Source: Chrysogorgia sp. JL179-B06
Taxonomy: Eukaryota > Cnidaria > Anthozoa > Scleralcyonacea > Chrysogorgiidae
Direction: 5' to 3'
DNA length: 64,000 nucleotides
Assembly: GCA_035772405.1 (NCBI GenBank)
Contig: JAYKKM010000472.1
Span: forward strand, 1,897,001 to 1,961,000
How positions within the stretch are numbered: the stretch's first letter is position 1; each line of letters starts with the position of its first letter. The position numbers and the translations under genes are program-made. The notes beneath the pieces were generated by a model. It made no database searches. It had not been told where the DNA came from and worked only from the letters and a program-made list of their open reading frames with translations. Below, piece after piece: positions 39,244 to 49,748 of the stretch.

Positions 39244-40690
39244 ATGGAAGCTTTGAATAATGATGATATTTCTCACAAGGGGAAAAAAATTCAGAAATAC
39301 AGCCGTGACCTTAAGAAACAAGTTATCGCATTTGCGGAAGTACACGGAAATCGACCAGCTTCTCGTCATTTTGAAGTCGACGAACGGAGAATACGGGAAT
39401 GGAGATCACAAAAGAGCGAAATCGTGCATCTCGTTGCGTCGAAGAAAGGAAAACAAAGAAGCAAATTGAGTGGAGGTGGCCGAAAACCGCTAAGCATGAA
39501 ATTGGAAGAGACTTTGATCCAATGGATTGACAGCAGGCGGGCTAGCGGTCTACGTGTTTCATGTAAACTTATTGTGAAGAAAGCTGAAATAACCAATCGG
39601 GTATAAAAACGGGCAACAACGAGGATTTTGAAGAATTTAACGCTTCAAGAGGTTGGTTGACACGTTTCATGAAACGAAATGGCTTATCACTGAGACGAAA
39701 GACATCCGTTGCACAACAACATCCGGAAAGACTTGTAGCAAAATTCGTGGCGTACATAGTTCAAGTTAGGCGAATGCAAAAGAAACACAATTACAACCCT
39801 TCTGACATAATTGCAATGGACGAAACCCCAGTATGGTGCGATATGATTTCAGAAACTACAATCGATAAAACTGGCAAGAAGTCAATCACTCTAAAAACGA
39901 CAGGCCATGAAAAAGCAAGAGTATCTGTCTGTCTAGCTGCCAAAGCCGATGGAACCAAGCTAAAACCTATGGTGGTTTTCAAAGGGGCAAAACGAGAAGT
40001 TGCTGCTCTGAGTCAAGAGTTCAAACATACAGCAGTCGTTGCAACTTCAGACAACGCTTGGATGAACACTGAATTGACACAAGTTTGGATCAACTCTGTC
40101 CTTGGAGCATTCTCATTCAACCCTAGACTGTTAGCTTGGGACTCCTACCAATGCCATATCGAGGATTGCGCTAATAAGTCACTGAAAGCAAAGAAAGTCG
40201 ATCGTGTAATTGTTGCAGGAGGTTGTACCAAGTACATTCAGGCGCCAGACGTGAGTTGGAACAAGCCATTTAAAGCCTCTTGTACTGAAAAGTACGACGA
40301 ATGGCTAGGCACAATCGGAATACATGAAGAAACAGCAGCTGCGAACTTGAAAGCGCCCCCAAAAAGAACGATTTTACAATGGATTATCGACGCTTGGGCC
40401 GAGTTGCCAACGGATATTATCAAGAAATCCTTCACATGCTGTGCGTTAATGAACCTTCCCGTGATGCGTCACAGGACGATTCCATTCACTGCCTGAAAGA
40501 GGGACAGCCTTGTAGCACCGGACGAGAAATGCTTCGATCGCAGTTGGATATCCTGGATGAACCAGACACGAATCCCTTTCAATGCGACGAATTTACGTCT
40601 TCTGATGTCGAGGAGGCATATCCAACAATGGTTATGATGCAGCAGTTGGACTCGGATCATGAAGAGGACAGTGACATTGATATTTTGTAA
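39244..40690 (+). pseudogene. Pogo/Tigger-like transposase, two frameshifts
   Basis: Frame 1 (39244-39606) is the N-terminal DNA-binding part (YSRDLKKQVIAFAEVHGNRP, then EVDERRIREWRSQK, a BrkDBD/CENPB-like helix-turn-helix). Frame 2 (from about 39,612; 39657-40496) contains the second HTH (FNASRGWLTRFMKRNGLSLR) and the DDE_1 catalytic core: NPSDIIAMDETPVWCDM (first Asp), LLAWDSYQCHI (second Asp) and IQAPDVSWNKPFK (third Asp). Frame 3 (from about 40,450 to 40690) ends with EGQPCS and an acidic tail. Shifts lie near 39,605 and 40,450. Catalytic residues are intact but the reading frame is not, so this copy is probably inactive. Confidence 0.9.
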
Positions 40691-40892
40691 ACTTGTAAAC
40701 AGTGTAAAAACTTTCCGCCGTCAAAATGGGGACATTTAGTGACAAAGACATTTAAAACTTGTTCATTTTATTGTTAAAAGTTCTTGTTATAATTCACAAA
40801 TAAAATATTTTTTTAAAGAGCGCCCCCCCCCCGATTGAGCGCCGCCCCCGATTGAGCGCCGCATCTGAAGCTCTGAAAATTTAAAGAGCGCC

Positions 40893-40917
40893 GCGGCGCT
40901 CAAACGAGTAAAGACGG
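40893..40917 (-). repeat. Right TIR of pogo-type element
   Basis: 25 bp ending CAAACGAGTAAAGACGG; the inverted partner of 38306-38330 with two mismatches. Confidence 0.9.
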
Positions 40918-41318
40918 TATGTGTTTGATTCCCAATCTGAGACTTTAATCTGAGTGATATTTTAGATAGAAGATATTTCATGTGTTAATTCAGTCATCTG
41001 AGCTAGCATCAAATATTTATCATTTGACAATATCGACAGCTTTATAATTACCAACAAAAAACTAATTCAAAAAGGAATTTTAATAAGAAATTACAAATCC
41101 TATAGGAATTAAGTTTTGTAAGGGGCAGTACCTGTAGCATCATTTACAGGTACTTTTCTATACTAATACACATAAAATATATACATGTACTGTACATACA
41201 GTAATTGTTGGTATACACATACATACTTACTACCTTTATGTATTGTAATTTTGGGTAACAACTGTTCCATATCACCACTTCTAGTTCCAAACATAAATTG
41301 GGCTAAAACCAAATACAA

Positions 41319-41423
41319 ATGAAACAATCAGCAACATTAAAAAATGTTGAAAGTGAACAGGCAGACATCCTTGACAGAATGGAAATCAGCTTTATGGCAA
41401 AACTACAGCAATCACAAGGAAAT
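41319..41423 (+). CDS. Putative first exon of an unrecognised gene
   Basis: 35 codons from an ATG (MKQSATLKNVESEQADILDR) to a strong donor, AAT|GTAAGT at 41423/41424, phase 0. Polar and helical. It is paired with a second phase-0 exon at 41809-41919. Nothing further downstream is convincing, so this may be a pseudogene or a fragment of a longer gene. Confidence 0.3.
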
Positions 41424-41808
41424 GTAAGTACTGGATGCTTTTATTAAGAAATAGAAAATGGCAGTCTATTTTCAATATGTAAAGCAACCTGATGCAAACA
41501 CAAGGATAGAGTTTTAAGTTTACAGCTTGGATTTACATAAGTACATGCACTTTCTAATTCTCCCAAATTCTTTCGAATGATTGCATCATCTGTAATACGA
41601 AGTATCCATTTCCTATTTCTAAGACCAGGAAATGTACAAAGACATAACTGTGTTAGAAAGCCTATTATTATGCAAACATGGTAACTGACCAATCACAGTG
41701 ACACAGTGTGCATAAGACACAAATGTACAACCTACTTTATAATACCATAATTAATAGAACATATAATATACACACTGTACAACGAACAACGTCCCATTGT
41801 TGTTGCAG

Positions 41809-41919
41809 ATTATGGAATGGCTCAATCGAGCTGTGACAGTGCCAAAAGATGGGGACTTCTGTGCAGCAGTAGGCATCAGATCAACTGCTTTGGAAAGCTT
41901 CTCACAAGTCAAAATGAAG
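41809..41919 (+). CDS. Putative second exon of an unrecognised gene
   Basis: 37 codons between TTGTTGCAG and GTACAG, phase 0 at both ends. It reads IMEWLNRAVTVPKDGDFCAA, then VGIRSTALESFSQVKMK. The matching phases and good splice sites support a real exon pair, but I could not extend the model or name the product. Confidence 0.3.
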
Positions 41920-44026
41920 GTACAGTATGTCTATGGATTTAAATGAAGTACAGGTACAGTACATGTAAAGTATAGCAAGCTAAATGTACAGTGTATTGCT
42001 GTAGCATTATCAACATAGTTAAATGCTAAGTTTATACTGTTAAAGTATTAGTTACTGTTACTCATGTACAGTACATGTAGCTGTTAACAGCAATTTGTGA
42101 AGCCTGCCAGGATCTTTGAAGAACTATCCAAAATCGCCATTCATCGTTGCTAATATTATGATTTTCCAAGCTACATGATAATTTCCATACTTATACTCAC
42201 ATATATGTAGGAAATTGTTTAACGATTAAGGCAACTCACTCACCGGAATGCCAGCAGTGCAATTGTTTGCCATATCAAAATATAATAATTATAGGACGAA
42301 TAATTATTGAACGCTGATGACGTCACTAGGACAAAGCGCATAACTGCAGTACTGTATTACAGTAGTAAATTAGCAACTATGCTATAAAAGTTTCAAACAG
42401 TAAGCGGGCGAGGGGTGTTGCGTATAACGTATTTCTAGTTTAGGCATTTAATGCGATGTATCGATACATATTCCAACACTCGAAATTTTTCTTCACCATA
42501 AATCCTTTCAACATGACATGGTTGTTTTATTGAAGATAAAATATTGTTCAGCGTACTGTACATTTGTAGGCAGAAATACAGATATTTTAAAGGTTGGTGC
42601 ACTGCCAAAATAGTGTGTAACAGGTCTCAGACATTCAACGTTTCGAGCGAAAGCCCTTCGTCACTCAAGACAATCAAAGAGTTACTGTAATAAACGATAA
42701 AGTAGTGTCTAGTGAAGGCAGTGACTATTCGTACGGTAGCAGTAAGGCAGTAGTCTTTTATAATTCAACGAAATCCTAATATAATTACCTAACCAAATTA
42801 CCAACCCTAACCAAAAAACTATGCTGAAAAGGCATATTAAATGTATTAAAAATAATGTTTATCGAACTCGACCGGAAATCGCGGGTTGGGAACGAACGCC
42901 TTGTTTATCTCCTATCTTACAAATATATAGACACTTAAAAGTTAAAATAAAAGGGCCTTCGCTCAACACAGCCTCACAGTGTACTATCCTTGAATACTGA
43001 GAATACTAATTTATTTACCTGTATTCGTGTCCGAGCAAAGTATCCATAGGCATAGATGAATATTTCAAAATAAAACTTGCTTGTCCGTCAACACTACATT
43101 CCACAGTTTCGGCATGAATTCAGTGTTTACTTTGTTCAAAAGTCAAAACAAACATTACTACATCCGCTGATTTTGTGCGGAATATGGCTTGTTGTGATGG
43201 TCTGGTATTGCAGTAATTATATCTTTTTATATCTTTTGTCCCTGTCGCTCTCCTTTTTCCCATAGTCTTTCGATCTTTTGCTCCTCGGTTTTGCTTTTGC
43301 CGCCTTCCTCTTCCGCTCCTTTTTGTTTTGCTTGTTGTTTATCCATAGCAATAAATTGTTTTCAAACTCACTATACACCTTGAATACCGTTTCAATTTTG
43401 CATTATTCAACAGGCCAAATTTCCGATGCCGCGCATTTGGACGGCGGTTGATGCATATAAATATACAAAACCCATCACTGTAGACCCAAGCGTTCCCTTT
43501 CAACTAATCATAATGCCTGTTAAATACAATGGCAACAGATCAATGCGGTCGTGTTCCAGATCTGGTCGAATACGTTCTAAAACATAACGAATGTAGCCTT
43601 CGACATTCGGAATAGTTCTGCCAAACATTGTTCCACCATCCAACGTTTCTGTTTGTGACAACAACTTCGAATCCTAGGTTTGCTAGTAATCGTGCAAACG
43701 CTTTTTGTCAACATAAGTAAAGACAGAAAGGTTGAACGAATAAGTAAAGCGAATAAGTAAAGCTCTCCTTTGTAACTCAAGAAGCACAAAAACCTTCTTC
43801 GATCTCGTATCATTTTTTTGTAAATCATACACACATTTATCTGCCTCGACTGTCTGTGAGAATTTGGCGCCATGTCCAAGTAAAAACAATTAAATTCTAC
43901 GTTTAACTCAGTCAGCCTCGTATTTACGTCGCATAACAGACGAAGTTAAATACAATCAAATAAGTCTGAATTAAATTCGTCTATAATGCGTCGTTTAGCG
44001 TGGACTGTTGTCACTTCGTATTTTAG
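41920..44026. other. Gene-free, repeat-rich DNA
   Basis: No coding frame supported. It holds a GAGGGGTGTTGCGTATAACG block (about 42,410) found inverted near 49,790 and again near 53,075; an AACGTTTCGAGCGAAAGCCC block (about 42,639); a segment at 42,690-42,830 that recurs inverted at 46,380-46,570; and a CCAAATTTCCGATGCCGCGC block near 43,412 that recurs near 49,217. These are pieces of non-autonomous repeats. Confidence 0.6.
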
Positions 44027-44497
44027 GGGTGTTTATATGAACCCAGTAACCGGGCTGGCCTGCTTACTGAGATCATAGGGACGTGGGATGAAAATTTTCC
44101 CATATGAACACTTTGTCCCGCTTGCAGGGATGAAACGTTTTGTATGCGCATGTGAAAAGTGGTTGCTTACCAAATAGAATGCGGCGTTTGAGCAACTGGT
44201 CGAACAGTTGATTGATTTGTTACTGGAGTGTAAATCACAGATATCATATATAAGGGTATAGATTGACGGAGATAAATCCGTGCAGTATAAAGAGTTGCGA
44301 TTGTTGATGGACAAGATTTACAACGAAGATGTTACTCTATTTGGCCCTGTTGGTGTTGCTCATGTTGCATGCCATGTCATCCCCAGGTTCCGACCGAGAT
44401 TCATCCCAGTAGGCGGGATGAAAATTACCATATGAACACAGGAATATTTGGTCTCGCTTACCGGGCCAGCCCACTTACCGGGATCATATGAACACCC
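44027..44497. mobile_element. 471-bp MITE with TIRs
   Basis: Starts GGGTGTTTATATGAACCCAG and ends with the near-inverse CCGGGATCATATGAACACCC; further inverted blocks (GGGCTGGCC / GGCCAGCCC and GGGATGAAAATT copies) lie inside. No ORF. I could not define a clean target duplication. Confidence 0.7.
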
Positions 44498-44599
44498 ACA
44501 ATTGAAACATTGTAATCGCCACCTAGCAACGTCTAGCATTGTGCCTGGAAACATAACGCAACTACAACTAATTACGCTACAATTGTTGCTGTTAAATGC

Positions 44600-45561
44600 T
44601 CAATCTGAATCTGCTGTACCATCAAACTTTGCAATATTAAAGGTGTCCAAGGTCTGATTCCAACGTTCCACTGCGCTCTCTTTAAGAATCATCGAATCTA
44701 CAATACAGCTGCTGATGCTGTCCAAGAATCCGTCATCACAAAGGCCAAGTGTTTGATGAAGGTTAATATATGGTTGTGGCTGGCAGAATCCACCAATCGC
44801 CAAACAGCTGTTTTCTATTCTTCCCTCATCTTCGAGTGTCGGTTGCCTGTTTGCTAGCACTTCTTCCATGCAATGTTCAGATGATCTTGGAATTGCCATC
44901 GTGAAAACGAAAAAACATCTGCCTTTCTCCGTTCCCCTCGCTTTGACGTTTCATGAGGTTCTTGTAGAAACTAGTCATCTCCACATGACAAATTAAGGCA
45001 CGTCTTCAGATGCTCGAATAGGCCCTTTGACGCATAATCGTGCAGCAGAATCTTTTTGGCAGTGACTGAATGGGATCGTCGACCGCTACCTTGTAGGCTT
45101 GTGTCTTCCCAGTTCCAGGTTCACAAAGCATACAGTGAATATATTGCAGGATTCTTGGTGATGTTTATACACTTCCAACAAAAATCTGGGCCCATCAAAC
45201 AAGAAGTTACTGTTAGTGCCCCGAGAAGCAAGAACTCCGGCTGGGTGTTTATTGCACCGGCCATGCCCTCGATCCACGACCGTGTTATCTCTGGAATTGC
45301 ATTCCATGGGAATCAAACGCTCTGTGCCTCTATTTCTTTTACGCTAGAAATAGGCACATCTGGTTGAAATATTTTGTTTCTCCCTTTCTGCTGGTACATG
45401 TTTGGACAAAAAGCAGAGCAGTGAGCTAGAGCGAGCCTAAAACACACAATGACTTTTACCGTTCGGAAATACATTATACCATGGGTGTCATCAAACTGTG
45501 CGAACGTATCCAAAAATCTCATCGTCACCACGCCCAAAAACGTTTGCTGCCCTGCCCACAA
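44600..45561 (-). pseudogene. Decayed gene fragments (possible DUF3987-like family)
   Basis: Three colinear minus-strand pieces in shifting frames: 45561-45313, 45316-45086 (CNKHPAGVLASRGTNSNFLF, then FLLEVYKHH) and 44899-44600 (CLAIGGFCQPQPYINLHQTL, then GLCDDGFLDSISSCIVDS). The GGFCQPQPY...DDGFLDSIS pattern reminds me of a repeated invertebrate protein family of unknown role with DUF3987-like helicase/primase relatives. Too broken to be functional; the family name is a weak guess. Confidence 0.4.
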
Positions 45562-45569
45562 ACGTTATA

Positions 45570-45970
45570 TATGTCATGTATCTTGTGGGGTGATTACATG
45601 GATCCAGTTAGCCTGTGTCTGATATAAATCCAGTTTGAGTAACTGTCATGGGTTAAAAGTCATGGGTAGGAAAATATGCTAAATATTTGGTTATAATGTG
45701 ATGTAATGCAATGCAGTGTAATTACTAATTAGTTTGTTTCATGCATTAACTCTTACCATCATATAAATTGATGTTCGAAATGGTAAAGTCTATAAACCTT
45801 AACCGAAACATCATTTTACTGCACTTAATAGCTTGGCCAGGTTTACTGTGCATGCTGAGAGCCTTGCAAACATCTGTTATCTGTGGCAGAGACCAAAGAC
45901 ATCAATGGAGCACTTAAATTGTTTTGATTTTTTATGCATTTATAACTTGTCATGTGCCAAACTTATCCCC
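45570..45970 (+). repeat. Inverted repeat, arm 1 (partner 54,090-54,500)
   Basis: Diverged inverted match of about 400 bp. Shared blocks include GAGTAACTGTC(A/G)TGGGTTA, CATGCATTAACTCTTACCAT, GGTAAAGTCTATAAACCTTA and TTTTGATTTTTTATGCATTT. No coding frame. The arms flank about 8.1 kb and are either two copies of one dispersed repeat or the ends of a large decayed element. Confidence 0.75.
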
Positions 45971-46000
45971 TCGCCCGGCGCGAAGCGCCGGCCGCAGGCC
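45968..46000. repeat. GC-rich hairpin
   Basis: CGCCCGGCGCGAAGCGCCGG followed by CCGCAGGCCG: a short imperfect palindrome in AT-rich surroundings, at the edge of the repeat arm. It is probably an end of a small element; function unknown. Confidence 0.4.
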
Positions 46001-46078
46001 GAGGGTGCTAATATCGACCGGCGTTTAGTCCTTTATCACGTGAGATGCAAGCTAAGGCCTAATCTGGATCGGCTTTAT

Positions 46079-46204
<126 letters not shown>

Positions 46205-46379
46205 TCAACCGTCCTCATGCGGCATCGGAAAATTTGGCCCTGGATTATCAGCTGATTTCAAGCCGAAACCGTAGTGTTGAAGGACAAGATAATCAAAGAC
46301 AGACACAAGTAAAAGGTAAAAGGACTATTATAATTATGTATATTGTGATTGTCAGCGACTCACCGGTCTGTGTTGAGCA

Positions 46380-46570
46380 ATTAATTTTGCCTTTTCTGCA
46401 TAGTTTTTTTTGGTTAGGGTTAGCAATTTGGTTAGGATTAGGATTTTTGTGATATTTACTTGCATTTCGTTGAATTGTAAGAGACTATAGCGTCGTACGG
46501 CTACCGTACGAATAGCCATTACCTTCAGATCAGTGCTTCACTTTATCGACTATCGTTTATTAAACTTTTT
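46380..46570 (-). repeat. Inverted partner of the 42,690-42,830 repeat
   Basis: Reverse-complement similarity to 42,690-42,830, including TTTCGTTGAATTGTAAGA, the GTACGAATAG block, and TTAGGGTTAG-bearing sequence near 46,417. Non-coding dispersed repeat; also the site of TTAGGG-like motifs. Confidence 0.65.
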
Positions 46571-47460
46571 GACTTGACTGCTAATACAGTAAACACGTGC
46601 TGCGAGTTTATTAAACGGCTTCAAACACGACCCATTTGATAAGTTCATTGGCGTAGTAATTTTGAAAATCGATGTTGTCTAAGCCGAGAAAATCAAAGAT
46701 AAAGTTTATGTAAATCAGGACGAATCTTTATCACATTTAAAACCACGATACGGTCGTGATTTTCTTTTGTCTTTTCCTCATGAATTATTAATGAGTGTTT
46801 GAATGTAATTTATATAATTGTACACTTTATTGTGTATTTGCTCCAAGCTCCGAAATCTAATAGACACATTTTGAAATACTTAACAGAGAGATTTGGGAAA
46901 ATTTGAAGGTGTGTAATGTTTTGAATTTTCAAAACATATATGTTATAATATATTGACAGTTGGCAGTATGTTTATTATTTGATTAAAATTATAAATACTA
47001 TCTGCTTGATAATTATAGCCTATATATACAGTAGTTTAGGGTGAAAAAACATGCATACTATTGCTGTGTTTATATGACCTGGGCCTGGCCTACAATTTTG
47101 TAGCAATAAACAAGCATTACTATGTATACTTGTAGTGAATAAGGGAGAGCTCGGGGGGAAACAGACGATACAGTACATGGATGATTGTCAAGCAAGCTCA
47201 TATCCTCAGAAAAATTATTCTGTGTCCCGGACAGGGATAACTTTCTGATTTCCAGTGAGATGCTCTGCCCATTGATCTACCAAGACTCAGATGGTGAGTG
47301 AACGTTACATTGATGTACTGATTCTATTGATATAACAGCAGTGTATATATTAACACACCCAATCATTAGTCATTACTGAAATATATAGTAACTGCTGTGC
47401 ATAGGCAGTACATATATCATTAGAACCAGTGCATCATTTTAACCTCTCTCCATCTGAATC

Positions 47461-47530
47461 TCGATGGCTCAATGGTTAGAGGCCGTCACTGGCAATAAGA
47501 AGGTTATAATTTTTTCAACCAGGAATATTA
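47461..47530 (+). repeat. Possible tRNA-derived SINE remnant
   Basis: GATGGCTCAATGGTTAGAGG resembles a pol III A box, followed about 30 bp later by GGTTATAATTTTTTCAACC, a degenerate B box. A similar tRNA-like block (TGGTAGATCAATGGGCAGAG on the minus strand) lies near 47,225-47,295. Neither folds into a proper tRNA, so these are at most SINE relics. Confidence 0.3.
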
Positions 47531-47941
47531 TGTTTCTGATGATATCATCTTGACGTCCATGTTTTGTATACTGGTATGTATTCCATATATAATCTGTGTT
47601 TACAGTACTCCATCCATTATGGAACATGTTAGACCTATACAGTACACTTAGCTGGTCTAGTGGGTCACCACTTATTCTGTCAATGTAAAATACAGCTTAT
47701 TATTATAAGTTCACATTGGGTATGTTGACAGCTACTATGTGTGTTAGCTAGACATTGTCGACAAGCAGACTAGGCATGGCATTCTGAATATAGGTTATAA
47801 TATATATGTGCACGGTGATATAATTTAGATACTATAGTACACAATGCCATATATTATATGCTTTGTTACATGGCAAATATGGTATCTGCAATCTGCATTA
47901 GGTATTATTATTAGTAGTATTATTGTTAATGCATTGTTATT

Positions 47942-47976
<35 letters not shown>

Positions 47977-48590
47977 AATAATATTTATACAGGATAGCCC
48001 CTTCAATGCTAACACTGGTATCAATATATGGGGTCTTGTTTTCTAACAAATTACAGTTGTTACAAATGTACAGTACAATGTTACAAAAACTAATTTTAAC
48101 TCAAAAGTTGTATATCCTTCACATATTGTCAATTACATGTAAGGCTATTGATAATGGTGCTATAACATGTATGAACAGATTAATTGAAACATGGAAAATA
48201 GCTCTTTACTGGTAGATATGATGTTAAAATGCCATGGAATTTCCTAACTAGCATTACACAATGTAACTTGCTTCTAATACAAGAGGTACAAAACTTGGGA
48301 TTTCTATTAACCAATCAGTTTCCCTGACATGCATTATGCCTAGAGACCTCTGATTATGACCATCAATATTTAGTTATTCATATTGCTTCCAGCTCCACAT
48401 CACAGTAGTCCAATGTGGGTAGAATGATCAACTTACTGTATATAATCTATCCACACCAACAATTGGAGTATTATCCCTAATAGGTACGTCTTAGTAAATC
48501 TAATTTGAATGGACCCCTATACATTAGCACTATATATGCATGCCATCCGTAGACATTTGAACGAATTTGATTTTTTTAAAGGACACTCAT

Positions 48591-48630
48591 TAACCCTAAT
48601 CCTAACCCTCAACCTAATCCTAACCCTAAA
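48591..48630. repeat. Interstitial telomere-like motifs
   Basis: TAACCCTAATCCTAACCCTC, then AACCTAATCCTAACCCTAAA: degenerate TTAGGG-type motifs over 40 bp. Common interstitially in animal genomes. Confidence 0.7.
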
Positions 48631-49262
48631 ACTGACTTGGGTTGATGTTATAATAATTTTAAATTTCGGTTGCCATGACGCCATGAGTGAAATTTTCCGA
48701 CCACAATATCTTTTGAAGTACTAACTCTAAGAACTCATTCTACATGTCAACTCATTCTACATGTCAGAGGCTGTTAATCAAGCTTTCATTAGATATACCT
48801 ACAAAAATATTTTTGTAACTGATACCTAACAGCTTGAAAAAAGCGACGACGCTTGGATTGGATTGACAAACTCCGTATAAATATTTTAGATATTCAGACG
48901 ACGATATCTTTTGAACTACTAACGCAAGAAAATCATGCTATACATCAAATAAAAGCCTGAATAACATACTCGGACATGTTTGCCAAACTATCTTGTTTAA
49001 AAAACAGAAAACGGGTTTACCTTTAGTTTTGACGCCACGTATAAAACTTGATTTACGAACTTGATTTATGAACTTGACATCTTCGGACGACGATATATTG
49101 CATTTTCACTGCCTTTTCACAATTTTTTTGAACTCAAATCTTCATTCACCGTATAACCCGACAAAACACGAATTCAAATGCAGATATTTATTATTTACCA
49201 TATCTAGTTACCAGGGCCAAATTTCCCGATGCCGCGCATGGGCCGTTGATCTTCAATATATA

Positions 49263-49748
49263 TTAGTGGTGGGCGATACTGCGAATATCGATTTCGATAC
49301 GATACCGAGTACTTTTTTATCGATACCACTGTTTCGATACTTTTTTTCGATACCGATACTGGTCAGTAGACAAAGTACTTCATACACTAGTTAAATATGT
49401 TCGTACCACAACAATTAATAGTCTTTATATTTAATTTAACATTGAACAACATTAACATGTTTAATTGTGATTGACATTGGCGCCGACATTAAATGTTGAC
49501 GCCATTTCTGCCATTTTCCAGCACGAAAAAGAAAAACCTGGCCACAAAAAACTGGGAAAAGCTGTTACTGCATGCTCGTTTGGCAAAGAACTAAACGAAG
49601 AACTTCATGTAACATTAAATATTAACCATAATCCGGTCACATGACAAGTATCGAAAACATCGATATTTAAAAAAAGTATCGATACCATCTTTTGAATTGT
49701 GAATATCGAAAGTATCGATACTTTAGTAGTGGTATCGCCCACCACTAA
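49263..49748. mobile_element. 486-bp MITE with perfect 17-bp ends
   Basis: Begins TTAGTGGTGGGCGATAC and ends GTATCGCCCACCACTAA, a perfect 17-bp inverted repeat. The interior is rich in ATCGATA motifs and has no ORF. Flanking TATATA on both sides suggests a TA-rich target duplication. It sits inside an older repeat whose ends (CCAAATTTCCCGATGCCGCG at 49,217 and the AGAAATACGTTATACGCAAC block at about 49,764) also occur near 43,412 and 42,425. Confidence 0.85.

Larger units (their letters stand above)
38306..40917 (+). mobile_element. Pogo-type DNA transposon, 2.6 kb
   Basis: Flanked by TA (38304-38305 and 40918-40919), the target of Tc1/mariner-superfamily elements. The terminal 25 bp (CCGTATTTACTCGATTGAGC... 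and inverted ...GCTCAAACGAGTAAAGACGG) match at 23 of 25 positions. Further GATTGAGCGCCGC repeats occur just inside both ends (38318, 38336, 40832, 40848). It encodes a pogo/Tigger-like transposase (plus strand) with two frameshifts and a divergent HIRAN-like ORF (minus strand). Confidence 0.9.
46571..49262. other. Gene-free DNA with simple repeats
   Basis: No coding frame supported. Contents: degenerate tRNA-like blocks near 47,225-47,295 and 47,461-47,530, an (ATA)n tract at about 47,944-47,975, and a run of imperfect CCTAAC/CCTAAT motifs at 48,591-48,630. Confidence 0.6.

Noticed and set aside
45968..46000. Integron-type attachment site or terminator
   Set aside because: A GC-rich hairpin alone in eukaryotic repeat DNA; no integrase or bacterial context.
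47225..47530. Functional tRNA genes
   Set aside because: A-box-like sequences are present, but no complete cloverleaf and the B boxes are degenerate.
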